This document shows positions 1 to 12,231 of a DNA stretch of 64,000 bases, piece after piece. Numbering within the stretch: the stretch's first letter is position 1; every line of letters begins with the position of its first letter. The notes under the pieces were generated by a model that did no database searches, had not been told where the DNA came from, and saw only the letters and a list, made by a program, of their open reading frames with translations. The stretch is from Gonatopus flavifemur (taxonomy: Eukaryota > Arthropoda > Insecta > Hymenoptera > Dryinidae): contig JAFFJZ010000010.1 of the NCBI GenBank assembly GCA_018340375.1, positions 11,408,001-11,472,000 of the forward strand. The letters run 5' to 3'. The translations under genes were made by a program, and so were the position numbers.

Positions 1-82
1 GAATAAAACGTAATGTACTTTTCCTTTACAATAAATTCCTAATTTTTTATAAAAAACCGCGGAAACTTATTTGTACACCTAA
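1..82 (+). mobile_element. 3' end of a mauritiana-type mariner, cut by the window edge
   Basis: The first six bases read GAA TAA, the last codon and stop of a transposase. They are followed by a 3' untranslated tail and a terminal inverted repeat ending in GTACACCTAA, then the target dinucleotide TA at 83-84. All 82 bases match the end of the complete element at 43627-44910 (its positions 44829-44910) with no difference that I can see, so the two copies are closely related. The rest of this copy lies outside the window. Confidence 0.93.
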
Positions 83-2163
83 TAGTTTTGGGAAATATTC
101 TGAAACAAGTGTGTTAATTCATGGCAATGAAAATATCTTAATAATCTCAAAATCGACATGGAATATCGATGGATATTTTGTGAATTGTGAATTTTGTCAA
201 TACCTACTTTCAAAATACAGAGAATAAAGCCACCTGGAACAATAAAGGAAGTTATGATTCCATGTTGGGAGTGACTATAAATCAGCAAGTCGAAGTTACG
301 AATTCATCGTGGGAGCCAACTTTAGAGTACATTTTAACTGCACCAACCTAATCATAGATTTATTCAATATGAAATCATAGCTGGGACTCTATTGTTAAAC
401 TGACTATAGAAATTTCTCTCAGTAAATCAGGAGAACGACACAATAGAAACTTGTGTAAACAGCACATGGCGTGATGATGAACAGGAAAAGTCTTCAATTT
501 TCGAATGCAACAGATTGAATTTATGAGTATGTTTGAATCATTCCATTTCTGTTCTCGCGTAATAATGTACGGATACATTATTTCTGTTTTATTTAAATCT
601 GTTTCAGCAGATTCTGATGGTTTGAAACTTTTAGGAAGTGATCTTCAATATTTTATCAGAGTCAGTAAAAAAATGTTTTACAAAATTCGAAATTTAGCGT
701 ATCAGAAAAGTTGGAGAATATATACGTGTTTTTATAACCACCCGGATAATCAAAAACACGCACAATATTCAATGAATTCAATACAACGTATACCTCGTAC
801 GGATTTCACATTGCAATAACTCTAAAAGAGAAAGAGAACAATTAATATCCTACATGGTATCTCATGTTCTTGCTGTGCGGTATGCACATTTCGCATGAAA
901 TTCCGATACAGGAATTGACACAATTCACCTTGTCGAATGACACCGGGGTGCTTTGATATTCCGAACTATACAAGATTCCACGCTGCGGATGGAAAAACAA
1001 GCGATTCCGACTTCATGTGAATGATATCACAGTACATGTTTTACTAATATCAATTTGAAACATCAAAATGGAACGTTGGCGCGTTATATTATGACCTTTG
1101 AGAATTTTCTTTTTTCCGTGTATAAAGCACCAAACATTCACAAATACGCAATGTACTTTTGATATGAGTTGAGTGTGCACAATTTCACACACTTTACACA
1201 TGCACGATTCATATAAATTGCCTGCAATCAATTTTACACTCCTCCCTTACTTTGTTTTTGGCACTTATTCTATAATTACTTTATGAATTTCGTCGCTAAT
1301 GACTGTTAATCATCCCAATATTTATCCCAAATTCAGCTGCACAAAGTTGTTCCTTCTCATTAGAACGATATACATCTATCAGAATGTTGCTGAAAAGTGA
1401 AGGAAAATAAGATCATTGTGAGAAAACAGAACATGACATTCACAAAGCAATTTCGAAAAACTTTTCCACTGTTCAAAGTCTTTTTGTGTTCATACCTTCC
1501 ATTCTCTCACCCACTGTATTTGCAAATAACTTTCTACTATACTCTCCCACGCGTTTCGCTACGAAGCGAATTCAAATGTAAATTTAATTGATGGAATCCT
1601 TTGGAATTCAGTGATGTAGGTGGAAAACTATTCACTCCTAATAATACTCGAATACTTGATCTTTGGAACAAAAAGTGGTCATTGCGATATGTTTGATTTG
1701 AATGAGTGCTGAAAAATTCATATTAAAACTTACTCGATGAGTGGGTTTGATATTTATTTGTAATAATAAAAATCATATATGAGTTTATATGTAAATTTAT
1801 GTTGAAATTTGATTACTGTAAAAAATTATGGAAATTTTATGGGCATTTTTTTTATAGGGATATTTGGATTTCCATCAGAATTTCTTGAAGCCAAGATTTT
1901 TTTTAAATTAATTATCCATCCAATCTCACTGAGTTTTTTGTAAAATCAGAAAAGATTGATAAAAACTCAAGAAAATTGCTATGAAGTGAGGAATATGAAA
2001 TCAAAAAACGTAGTCAATCACTCGGTGAGAATCAAAGGTGAAAGTAGACTCTCAGCTTCCGAGCGAAAAAAGTTGGTAAGAGTACTTGTATTCAAAACAT
2101 CAACGCGTTTCCATCTATTCAGTTTTGTCAAGGTGTGAAATTTATCCGGAAGAATTGTTTCTT
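83..2163. other. No recognisable feature
   Basis: This is AT-rich sequence with only short scattered open frames of about 100 codons or fewer on both strands. None shows a recognisable motif, signal peptide or convincing splice arrangement. I see no terminal inverted repeats or tandem array here. Confidence 0.5.
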
Positions 2164-2171
2164 CTTGTAAG

Positions 2172-4274
2172 CAGGGCTGCGGAATCGAAGCTTTCACATA
2201 GCCGACTCCGGACCACTTAAAATTTCCGACTCCGACTCCGGCTCTAGTGCTTATTCTTATGAATAAAAATTCCAAAAGAACCAAACTTGGACATAAAATA
2301 GACATTATTCGTTATCGAGGTTTTTTGACCTGTGTTTCAATATTTTATTTATTGATATATTATTGAAGTTTGATTTGCTAAATAGTATGTCGAGGCTAAA
2401 ATGCAAACAATATAACAGAATTCCAAGTCGTAACTAATTTGAATGTTCTATTTCAAAATTTTATGCATGAATTATTTCTCCCATCAACATTATTCAACAG
2501 ATATTAATATTCCAAATGTTAGAAAAAACTTCGTCAACAACTTTCGACAAAGAATTTTCTCTAAAACTTTCATTCATGAACCGTTGATCTGATGCAGTAC
2601 ATAAATTTGTGAGTTTTTATATGTAGCAGCTTATTGAACAATTAGAACCAACAGGGTGGATGAAAAAGCACGTTTCTTGATCATTTCAAAATATAATAAA
2701 CACAAGAATAAATAAATCAAAAATACTTTGTTTCTGAATGTTTTCATTCTTTACTGTAAAAAATAAATGTGGAATATTTCACCAAAAATCTTCCACCACG
2801 AATAGGGAACTTGACATCCTGATTTGGTAGAGTTTGCCCTCACTTTTTGGAGGATTCGATACCCAAAAAACGGAATAGTTCCTCAAAATGGAGGAAGAAT
2901 CCCCTATTTTTGATGGAGAAACAATTCTCCCGCGACCAGGGGATGGAATCCGTCATTAAAGTGAGCAAAAACTCCCCATATTTTTTCAAGTATTTGTAAA
3001 TCTGTCACATCTCTGACAACATCAATGAATCAACACAATCTGTGAATGATTCTCAAAAAACTCCATAACGATTTCCGTTCTGGTAATGAGGATAAGTGCA
3101 ATATAAATCTATTAAGCAAATGACCATGGAGCGATAGCAAGATTCGTTGGAAATGAGCAGTATGGAGCTTTTTGAATAATTAGGTAATAATTACGGACTT
3201 ATCTCCCATTTGACACTCTCGTATTTATTGCAAACTTGTGATACTGATGAAAAGAGAGAGAAATCCCATACAGCAAATCAGTTCAGAAAGAGTGCGCAGA
3301 GAATTCAATTGGGGTCGGATGAATTCAATACGAATTCTTTTTCAACTCCTATGCCGTATATATGGAATTTCAGTGCTGCAACAACCTTAGCTCTCCCTGC
3401 AGAAACGGACTCATTCGGAACGATTGATAGTGCAAATCTCTGATCAAAAATATGATTCGAACTTACTTAGAATCATTCGAGTCTGAAACGGCTAATTTGA
3501 AATTTGTACATTTCTCATTGGAAAAATCTCATTTTCATAAGAATCAATTCTTTGAATGATCTCAGTTTTACGGGGACGTTACATTCCCAGTTAGAGATCT
3601 CCTATGACTCCCTTTCTCCATTCTCATACCTTTATCGTTTCATTGATATAAAGAATTAGAGCACCTTCTTACCGAACAGATTATGGAAACAAACACATCA
3701 ATTCCTACTCTCATTTTTTTATTCATCTTATTTATGTCAACAGAGGATTCTATGCATTTGATTCCGAAACATTATACACTTTGAACTTCGAATCAACGTG
3801 TGAAAATACATGGTCCATAAATTAACATATGGATTCCTCGTTTGTGTTGGAGAAAAATTGAAAAAATTTTTTGCATGCAAATTTCATCTCTCAACTGATG
3901 CACCTGAGATTCACCTGAGAAGATTGAATACGTGTATTTGAAAAAATGAGCCAAAGAAATGAAAACGTATTCCAAACAGCACACGAAGTTCTTTGAATGT
4001 TTTAAGAACATAGCCTAGGTTCTGCGAGTCTTAACCCCCAAAAGCACATATTTCCAATGTTCAGAGCATTTTCACTTTCAATGCAGCTAAACACGTTCTG
4101 AAAACGTTTTTTTCATATACTACAGGACGTTCTCGTAATGTTTTTCTAACGTACTTTCATGAAAACCAACTTTTTTTCAAGGAGTCGAAAGAGGAGTCGG
4201 AGTCGATGAAATAACATTCGACTCCAATCATCATTCCACGACTCCTCGACTCCAACTCCGACTCCACAGCCCTG
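2172..4274. mobile_element. Non-autonomous hAT-like element, CAGGGCTG ends
   Basis: The left end reads CAGGGCTGCGGAATCGAAG. The right end is its inverted counterpart, finishing in CTCCGACTCCACAGCCCTG. Both subterminal regions are rich in the word GACTCCGACTCC and its complement. The flanking octamers CTTGTAAG (2164-2171) and CTTATGAG (4275-4282) match at 6 of 8 positions, as expected of an old 8-bp hAT target duplication. No transposase is visible inside. The interior contains a diverged copy of the repeat also seen at 11459-11712 and an unassigned 77-codon open frame at 3210-3443. Confidence 0.75.
2752..2985. repeat. Interspersed repeat, copy 1
   Basis: About 230 bases resembling 11459-11712. 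Shared landmarks are a CTGTAA-type left end, TGTGGAAT..TTTC, GGAGGATTCGATACCCAAAA, CCTCAAAATGGAGGAA, TTTTTGATGGA and CAATTCTCCC. It lies inside the hAT-like element and is diverged from the other copy by many substitutions. Confidence 0.6.
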
Positions 4275-4738
4275 CTTATGAGAAGTAAGTGAGTTACAAG
4301 AAGAATTTAAGGAATCCAGTCAAATAATAGCCATGATCAAGTAATGAGTTACTGTATAGATGTACAGTAGCGCTCAAATTAATTGGAACACCAGGGAAAT
4401 TACTACAATTTCTACATGACACACAGTTTATTCACTAAAAAAGCTACAAACAGTATCCTAATAATTAATATGGCCTCCTTTGTTCTTGAAAACCGAGGTA
4501 GCAGTGGTGCCAACTGTCGTACAGCAGAAAGAGCACAATTCATCTGGTGTTCCAATCAATTTAAGCGCTACTCAATATGAAAAAACAATACCTTGTTGAG
4601 AGCAGAGATCGGCAATAATAATTTTTTCATGAGCAATTCCAGAATATATTGCTTATTATTTGTGGAATAAGAATTTTTATTTTCTGCAGGTTCCATTGAG
4701 AAAAAAATTTGAATATAGTCTTTGAATATTTTGCATTA

Positions 4739-5400
4739 CTTTGATAATGGATACTGAAGGAATAGGAATTTTCCATCACTTCAATAACGAATAATGAAAG
4801 AATGATTATTTTCTATCACTTCAATAATGGATAATGTCGGAAAAAGAATTTTCCATTATCCCAATAATGAATAAGGGAGGCGTCAGAATTTTCCATTACT
4901 TCAATAATGAATGATGGAGAAAAAAAATTTTCCATTAGCCCAATAATGAATAATGAAGGAGTTCGAATTATTTGTTACCTCAATAATGAATAATGGAGGG
5001 AGACGAATTTTTCATTGACTCAATAATGGATAATGGAGGAGTCAGGATTTTCCATTACTTTGATAAAGAACAATCAAGGAACAAGAATTTTCCATTGACC
5101 CAATAATGATTAATGAAGGAGTTCGAATTATCTATTACTACAATAATGAATGACGGAGGAATACGAATTTTTCATTGGCTCAATAATGAAGAATGAAAGA
5201 GTTAGGATTTTCCATCACTTCAGAAATGAATAATGGGGGAATAAGAATTTTTCATTGGCCCAATGATAAATAATGAAGAGATCAGAATTTTCCATTACTT
5301 CAATAATGAATGATAGAGGAATAAGGATTTTCCCTCACTCTATCAATGAATATTGGAGAGAGAAGAATTTGCCACTACTTCAGTAATGAACCATAAGTTC
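4739..5400. repeat. 40-bp tandem satellite, about 16-17 units
   Basis: The core TTCCATTACTTCAATAATGA, followed by ATAATGGAGGAATNNGAATT, recurs with an exact 40-base step: the CTTCAATAA landmark falls at about 4739, 4779, 4819, 4859 and 4899, and so on to about 5379. Units are diverged at scattered positions, but the spacing is preserved almost without indels. There are no spacers of unique sequence, so this is not a CRISPR array. Confidence 0.85.
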
Positions 5401-5510
5401 GGAATACATCACTTACTGCTTATCAAGTGTTTCAATAAACATTTTATGCCTGGCTATACTTTTATGAAAGTTTCAGAAGTATTACGTGAAAATTTGAGAT
5501 AATTTTTAAC

Positions 5511-5943
5511 CAGAGATCGGCAAAAAAGAAATTTTTATTCTCCATAGTTTCATTTTATGGTAATGCATAATCAACACACATATATTATTCATTTTCAGAA
5601 TAATCATATTCATCTATCAGTTCATTATCCATGTTTAAAATAAGAGCAACATACGGAATTTGATGACCTATTACTCGAATAATGGATAATTCTTTGAAAT
5701 ACATTGTCCATTATTCTCAAGTGGTGTATAATTTTTCAAAATACATTATTCACATAATTTTTCAAATCCATCATTCGAATGATGGTACATCGAAGTCCGT
5801 ATATTGCCAATTTTTTCAGAAATGCATAATGAAATGATAGATGAATATGATTATTCGAAAAATGGATGATACATGTATGTAAATTATATATTACCAAAAA
5901 ATAAAAAAATCGAGAATCAAAATTTCTTTTTTGCTGATCTCTG
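5511..5943. repeat. 433-bp inverted repeat (foldback)
   Basis: The left arm runs from CAGAGATCGGCAAAAAAG to GAATAATCATATTCATCTAT. The right arm is its reverse complement, from ATAGATGAATATGATTATTC to TTTTTTGCTGATCTCTG. The similarity also covers the three bases outside the left arm (AAC/GTT). It forms the right third of the hAT-like element. Confidence 0.7.
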
Positions 5944-5999
5944 GTTGTGAATAAGATCTCGGTAAACAATTATTAATAATCATTTGCCGGGATTTATCA

Positions 6000-6850
6000 A
6001 CAGAAAAAAAAATCAAGAAACAAACGTATACAAGGACATGTGATATATAAAAATATATATATTCTCAAAATATTTTGAAATCAGTTATGAATTATTAAAC
6101 AATATTACAATATTATAATATTATCGATTTATATCATTATAATTTATTCATTTATCACTATTCATTCTACGGGTAATTACCTATTATAAAAAAATATATT
6201 TCATAATATCAGTGTATGACTAAGTATTCGGCTGAATGGTGAAATATAAAAATTTACAAAATAATAATGTAAAGAATATGACAAATAATTAACCTCATTC
6301 GCATACATAGTTATTACTGAACTATTTCATCATTCGTTCATTATTTATTCATCTCTTCATTGCTTAATATTCTGTCTTTCAATAAATATTGTTCTTCTAT
6401 ATATTAGATGTATACTCATGTATGTTTGTTGAAATATAGATATGGAAAAATATATTAATTTTCAAAGTATTTCAAATTAATTATTAAATAAAAAATGATA
6501 TCTTAATATTTGAATAATATGATGATATTTTAGTGTCTTATATTATTAATTCAATATTGATAATTATTGTTTTGTTGAATGAATACAATTTTTCTATTTA
6601 TTTCATGCCTTCGTATACGTTTCTCAAAAACAGATATTTATAAAAGAATATATGTATTCTCGAATTGTTTTTCAACTAATTGCTGAATAAGAAACAATAT
6701 TTTATTATTTTAATAATGTTATTATATCATCATTATAGTTTTTTGTATCAATCATTTATTAGTCAATAATTTTTCTATTAATTATTCTTTCTTTGGATAA
6801 ATTTTTTTCTCTATATATCACATGTCCTGGTTTTCGTTTATTTTCGCATG
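6000..6850. repeat. AT-rich diverged repeat block
   Basis: Very AT-rich sequence with recurring but degraded segments. ATATAAAAATATAT..TTCTCAAA..TTTTGAAAT..AATTATTAAA recurs near 6050, 6430 and 6630. An inverted match links GGACATGTGATATATA near 6035 with TATATATCACATGTCC near 6815. The boundaries are uncertain and nothing coding is visible. Confidence 0.4.
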
Positions 6851-7142
6851 TTTCTTTCTATTAATACTTCCCCTTCGAGAGATTTTCAATTACTTTTCAC
6901 GGGGATCTTACTTGTTGACAAGCAGGTATTGTTTTCTCTTCCACTGTAAATTTATACAACAATCGATTACTGGATCCTGGCTATTGTTTGACTAACCTTT
7001 TCTGGTTTCTTCTTCTGTTTGGATGGTAAACTCACTTCTTATAGAAGGCAAAATTTTTCCTGATAGGTTTCGCATTCCGAAGAAGAGTCGGAGGCTGGGC
7101 GAAACATCAGTTCACTTTCTCTGAAAAATATGAATTATGCTT

Positions 7143-7790
7143 TTATTCCAGAATGGGATATGTGAGAAAAAATTTCAAATATGAATTCACACCGAAATTC
7201 GGACATTGAAATATAGTATGACCTCTGGCATCCAATATGATGAAGAGCTTATTCCCATGATAAAATATTTGCGGCTTCACAGAAATGAATCGAATGATAG
7301 TTTGCACAATGCCTATCGCAGCGAACGGATTACGTGTTCCGGGAGGATTTCGTTGCACGTTTGGGGATTATTAAGAAATCCCAGTTCCAGAAAAATCTCG
7401 TTGTCCTTGCACCTTATTTTGTTCGTGGGCTCCATCAAACGAAATTCAACCTTTTCAATGCAGGATGAAGAGATTGGGTGCGATAAGGGAGTTATCCCTC
7501 GAAAACTCGAAGAAGCATTGTCTAAGTTCATTGTGAAGTCTGGCGTGAAGAAATTAGAATTTGGAAAATTAACAAATATTGGCTGTTTTGAAAAACCCAT
7601 CCAAATATTACAAAAATATTTTTATCAGATCTTTCTCTATGATTGGAATTTCTTTAGAATAACATTTTTCCACGTCAAACATCGATGTATCTTCAATTCA
7701 ATTCGTCCCGACGCGATCATTTTTCGATATACTAAGATTGGTCCTACGAATCCTGATTCGCAGACTTCCTCGAATGCAAAAGCGTGACAA
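7143..7790. other. Unassigned open stretch, both strands
   Basis: This block is less AT-rich than its surroundings and stays open in overlapping frames on both strands. A plus-strand frame of 193 codons runs 7206-7787. On the minus strand, three adjacent frames (7313-7600, 7143-7358 and a segment from about 7787 down to 7640) have varied, protein-like composition. They are interrupted by stops and frame changes, as in a decayed exon or retrocopy. I recognise no domain. Chance openness in a GC-richer island is the simplest alternative. Confidence 0.2.
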
Positions 7791-7799
7791 AGGTTTATA

Positions 7800-10700
7800 A
7801 AAAATCAATGGAAAATTAATGAATTGTTAGTTCAAAGTGGATACAATATTTTCCATGCTTTGCATAGTCGAAGTAGTGGTTATTGCCAATGCAATGAGAA
7901 ATATGACATTTCATGTAAAGAAAAACAGATGAAACTCAGAAATCTTCTTTACATAAAACATATGGGAATCAACAATTAAAATTTATATCATAAAATATTT
8001 AAAAGAACCTTGACTCGGGTTCTTCAAAGTTGTAGAATAATACAAAATCCTTTCCCAAAATGAGGGCGCAGAACAATCACTCTTCTATAAAGCTATCGAG
8101 AGACGTTAGATGCCACGAAGAGTTGTAAAAGAAATGAATTCGTGAAGGATTTCCCTCGCTAACAAAAATCATCAGTCAAACTATTTCCAACCGTACATTA
8201 ATTTTGATGCCCTAATCGTCAAGTGTATCAACCCTTCCATAAAGAAGAACATTATGATATCCATTGAGATAACCCAGTTATATTACTTGACGTGGGAAGT
8301 TTTCTCGAGATTAACGGAATTATGGAGATATCGATGTTTGAATGATTAAATAGAATTTCTTCATATAATTTGAAAAAATATATATTCAAGAATTTGATAT
8401 CGTGGTCTGACTTTCAATTTTAATAAGGTCTGTAATATATCATTGAGCCATACGTGATACATGAAGGTGAATTTGAATGTGTGGATATCGTTGAAAGGAT
8501 AAGTATCGCAGTCAGAAGCCATGTGATCTGCTTGGAATAGCTACTTCTCACTCCGAGAAGTAACAATGAAGTGTCAATTTGTGGTACAAATTGCCCTCTG
8601 TACACGGTTGCACCGCACTTCGCGTTATGAGAGAGTATTTGTTGGTATACACTTGGGTGGACCTCGCAATGTACTTTGATACATCATTTCCGCTTAAATG
8701 ATATAAGATATTTGTCATCTGGATGGCTTGTTCAACCGAGTAACATTATTGAGTCTGGTTTATTGAGTTCTTGCCTGTGATAAATATTCAGATCACATCC
8801 TATTCAAGAATCATTTTTAAGAAAAAGCATACTACTTCGCTTCACTTCAGCGGGTTGTAACATTTCGTTGTCGATCTCTCTAATTGAATCATTGACCCCC
8901 AATAATGCCTCTGGCTCGCCGGATTCGAAGGTTGGTTTGGGAGCATTTTTAATACAAAACATGAATCCTAAAAACTAAATGTAATACAAATTTAGAGAGA
9001 AATATATCTTTCATATCAAGTGAATTCACAATAGCAATCGAGTTTCTATCAAAAAGAATTAATTGAATACATAAAATCTAAAGAAAAACGTTAAAATTGA
9101 GAGTTATAGCGGAAGTTACCGAAAATAAAAAATTGTTGCATTATTTTTGCATACACCCGACAGTAATTGTTGGCCTCAATTCATAAATTCATAAATTATA
9201 GTTATTAAAAAATTCTGCGCTGAATGAGCCTTCTCATATGAGCGAGATTTAAATTCCCTTCTTTACAGTTTTTATTCCCGACTTCAATTTTCCCTTCATT
9301 ATTGAAACCAATTCCCATAACTAACTTCAGTCCATTAATCTGGAAGCTTCTCTCTTCTCAGCGCAGTGCAGTTACTTTCCATGCAATTACATCTATCACT
9401 TCGTGCTCACTTATCGATTTTTACATTCAATAGTTATCCTATTCTCACCCATTCTGGAGATCTTGAAACTGAATTAACGGGTTTCCAGAACATATTCTCT
9501 CAAATTGAGTAATCATTCTTCTCAGTAACATGAAGAAAATCGTCCGAATTCCAAAACTTTTATAGTAAATGAATTCTCTTGTAAAATAATATGTAAGCTT
9601 AACTACTTTAATTCTTATATTTTCCTTTCCACAAAATAAAATTCAGTGTTCGTCACTAACATCACCGAGTGTTGTGTCCTTTTCACGAATGAAAGAACAC
9701 AACATAAAATACATTAATATTGTAAACTACATCCTTTTCAAATCGCAATTCTTGCTCGAATACCCTCTATTTCAGCAACTTTTTTTTCCACTGAAATTAC
9801 TAATTCTCCAATGTTTTCGCAAAACCATAATCCCATGTGGGTGGCTCTTCTTCGGAGGAATTATTGTATTTTCCGCTCACGTTATCAACAGGAAGACATA
9901 TTTTCTATTTCGTTGTAACTGAGACAACAAAATTAATGTTCTCAGTGCATCGAACAATTGAACGCAATTAACATTTCGGGAATAAATAATGCTTCACCAT
10001 TAACGTTTCGAGAAAACAATGAGAATGTAAAAAACATTTATATGGAATAAAAGAAAAGCTTTCCATGCGAAGAAGCGAGAAATCGTTGGATATTGCTGAA
10101 CGTGAAGACGCGGTTATCTATCAGCATACGCTTTGGATGCATCACATGCAATTCCTCGTAAAATACACATGCATCCATTTTAGTTCGAAAGGATATGCGC
10201 TGTAATGGTTACTGCTAGAGTCGATACTGAAACGGCCATATCCTTTGTTCAAAAATCGAAGAAATAGCCGTTCTTGGTTCGCTGTTTGTGATAGGAGTGC
10301 AAGGAATTTCTCTCTTACATCAAAGTTTTTTTCCCTCCATTGTCTGGGATATATTCGATACTTTTTTCATTTTTACGAGTACACAAAATTTTTGCATACG
10401 CTCAAAATTCAGAAGATTGATATTGCTCCATGTTTTTGGCATAACTTCTGGTACTTTCAATTCTATTTGCGTATCTCCGTTGATGCGTGTGTTGTAGCAG
10501 AGTCATTGTTTTTTTCTGTTCAATTTTCGAATCGAATTTCTCTCTTGTGGAAGTTATGTATTTTATATGTTCAAAATGTACAGAAATTCGTTGGCGGAAT
10601 TTTCAAGTTGTAGATGTTATGGAAGAACAAACAAACAAACAGGACTGAAAGTATGTTTACATTGCAAAAATTGCCGTTAAATAAATGGATCGGAGAATAA

Positions 10701-11080
10701 GACATGGCATTTTTGATAAGTCAAATCTCAAACATGATTGTTTTAACTGAAAACCTCAGTATTTTTTGTCGTGACACTGACGTTCGAATGCATGCACGGA
10801 GAAAAATAATTTCTTATGGTAACCAGGAATCAGCTGTGGTAGCTTGTAATCGAATTTACCTTTTTAAATGTTTTCAACAGTGCAAGTTCAATCATCTTCC
10901 TCAGGAAGAGATTCCGAGTCAGATAATTACTCGTGTATGTTTTTTGAGTGATTATTTGAGAGAATACAAAATTGAACCATTTTGAGGAATAAAAATGAGT
11001 GATTTCAGTTAAAATCTAATTAATACGATTTCAAATCTTGATGAACTTCCTCAGAAGGACTTTCTGTGGAAGATGATTCA
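7800..11080. other. No recognisable feature
   Basis: AT-rich sequence without clear inverted repeats, tandem arrays or protein motifs. Open frames at 10245-10613, 10288-10497 and 10704-10985 are rich in aromatic and hydrophobic residues. I could not link them to each other or to a known family. Confidence 0.45.
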
Positions 11081-11086
11081 GATAAT

Positions 11087-11291
11087 TGTTCAATTCAATT
11101 GTAATTATAATATTGTAAGTTGATGGCCGGTGCGGCGTCAAGGCATATAAATAGAGCTCGAGGCTCGGTCATCTTTACTTTTCACTTGACCACTGTAGAC
11201 TGCAGATCAATTAAAAGGTGGATTATCAATTTATAAATTTTCTTGTGTTTCCCTGATTCACCTAAAAATTAGGGTGGCGACCGGTATTCAG
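11087..11291 (+). mobile_element. Possible LTR remnant with primer-binding-like site
   Basis: A candidate LTR begins TGTTCAATTC near 11087. It contains a TATA box (TATAAATA, 11146-11153) in a locally GC-rich setting and ends near CCCTGATTCA at about 11260. After a short gap, TGGCGACCGGTATTCAG at 11275-11291 starts with TGG and resembles a tRNA primer-binding site as found downstream of insect LTRs. No second LTR, gag or pol follows, because other repeats begin at 11459. The assignment rests on this arrangement only. Confidence 0.35.
11146..11153 (+). promoter_or_regulatory. TATA box of the LTR-like remnant
   Basis: TATAAATA lies within GGCATATAAATAGAGCTCGA. About 30 bases downstream, GGTCATCTTTAC could hold an initiator. 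It fits a pol II core promoter of an LTR, but no transcript evidence is available. Confidence 0.4.
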
Positions 11292-11458
11292 GGTGTTGAA
11301 AGTAGCTGTGGTTTGAAAGATTTGCGAATATCGAGTTACTGTTAATCGAGTAGCTAATCACTTTTGTTGCTACAGCTAAAGAATAGCTACCGTAGCTAAT
11401 TTCTGATTATCAACATCATTATTTCGTGTGTTTGTTTTCAAATAAGATGTCAGAAGTA

Positions 11459-11712
11459 CACTGTAACAAATTATTGTGGAATTTCCCCCCCAAAAAATGA
11501 TGGCAGCGAAGTTCCTCCATAGATGGGGAATTTTACACCATAATTTGGTGGACCTTCCTTCTATTTTCAGAGGATTCAATATCCAAAAAACAAAACAATT
11601 CCTCAAAGTAGTGGAAAAATCCCTCATTTTTGATGGAAAAGCAATTCTCCCACGATGGGGGGACAAAATCCACCAACAGTGTGAAGGAAAACTCCGCACA
11701 TTTCGTACAGTA
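11459..11712. repeat. CACTGTAA-ended repeat, copy 2
   Basis: It starts CACTGTAACAAATT after the dinucleotide TA (11457-11458) and ends near TTTCGTACAGTA. The terminal 7 bases are complementary (CACTGTA and TACAGTA), with one changed base at the extreme right. The interior is related to 2752-2985. It directly abuts the element starting at 11714. Confidence 0.5.
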
Positions 11713-11962
11713 TCCCAAATAGACAGTCCGATTTCTATTAGATATCTAAAAGATGTCTGAAAATTTTGTAAGATATCTTGAAACTTTTTCTGAAAGAGAT
11801 CTTTAAGATATCTCAAAGATATTGGACGCAACACTATTATGTATCTTCAAGATATCTAAAAAGAGTCCTTCCAGAAGGTCCTTTGAGATATCTTAATGAG
11901 GTCTTATGGGAGAGCAAAATTATAAATCTGAAAAATGATATATTTCAGAATTCATACAAAAA

Positions 11963-12231
11963 CCCTGGTGGTAATGTATATCATAATTTTCCATAATTCT
12001 TTATATTTCCTCATTTCCCAAGCAGAAATCATTCTAGGCGCCTGATAGTTAATGTCAAGGGCCCTTCTAGTGACTAACTTCCCTGCTAGCAGCTTGAAAG
12101 GTACTAGTCAACCGCTAGAATCGTTTTTACCCGGGTTGGTACAAATTCAAGGAGAAAATATCAGATTTTTCTTATAGAATTTGTAATTTATGAGGAAATA
12201 TGAAAAATTATGAGATCTACCTCCGCCAGGC
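11963..12231. mobile_element. CCC/GGG foldback, nested, TSD AA
   Basis: The left arm starts CCCTGGTGGTAATG and continues ATCATAATTTTCC. The right arm inverted reads CCTGGCGGAGGTAG and CTCATAATTTTTC. The extreme right base is C where G is expected. Flanks are AA at 11961-11962 and AA at 12232-12233. It is itself interrupted by the element at 12017-12135. Confidence 0.6.
12017..12135. mobile_element. 119-bp CCC/GGG MITE, innermost of a triple nest, TSD TT
   Basis: The left end is CCCAAGCAGAAATCATTCTA. The right end inverted is CCCGGGTAAAAACGATTCTA. Flanks are TT at 12015-12016 and TT at 12136-12137. The interior holds CTAGGCGCCTGATAG-type palindromes. Removing it restores continuity between the arms of the surrounding element. 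Confidence 0.7.

Larger units (their letters stand above)
4603..5943. mobile_element. hAT-like element, CAGAGATC ends, with internal satellite
   Basis: The left end starts CAGAGATCGGCAATAATAA and the right end finishes TTGCTGATCTCTG. The flanking octamers GTTGAGAG (4595-4602) and GTTGTGAA (5944-5951) match at 6 of 8 positions. A second copy of the left end occurs at 5511 (CAGAGATCGGCAAAAAAG). The segment 5511-5943 is itself a long inverted repeat, so the element may be a composite or contain an internal duplication of its own terminus. No coding capacity is visible. Its centre is the 40-bp tandem array listed separately. Confidence 0.6.

Noticed and set aside
4739..5400. Regular 40-bp repeats, CRISPR-like in spacing
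   Set aside because: The units are contiguous with no unique spacers and sit inside a eukaryotic transposon; it is a satellite.
7206..7787. 193-codon plus-strand open frame as a gene
   Set aside because: No domain, no splice or promoter context, and the opposite strand is equally open. Kept only as an unassigned stretch.
10245..10613. Hydrophobic open frames as a possible chemoreceptor exon
   Set aside because: Aromatic and hydrophobic content follows from T-rich sequence; no conserved receptor motif and no continuing exons were found.
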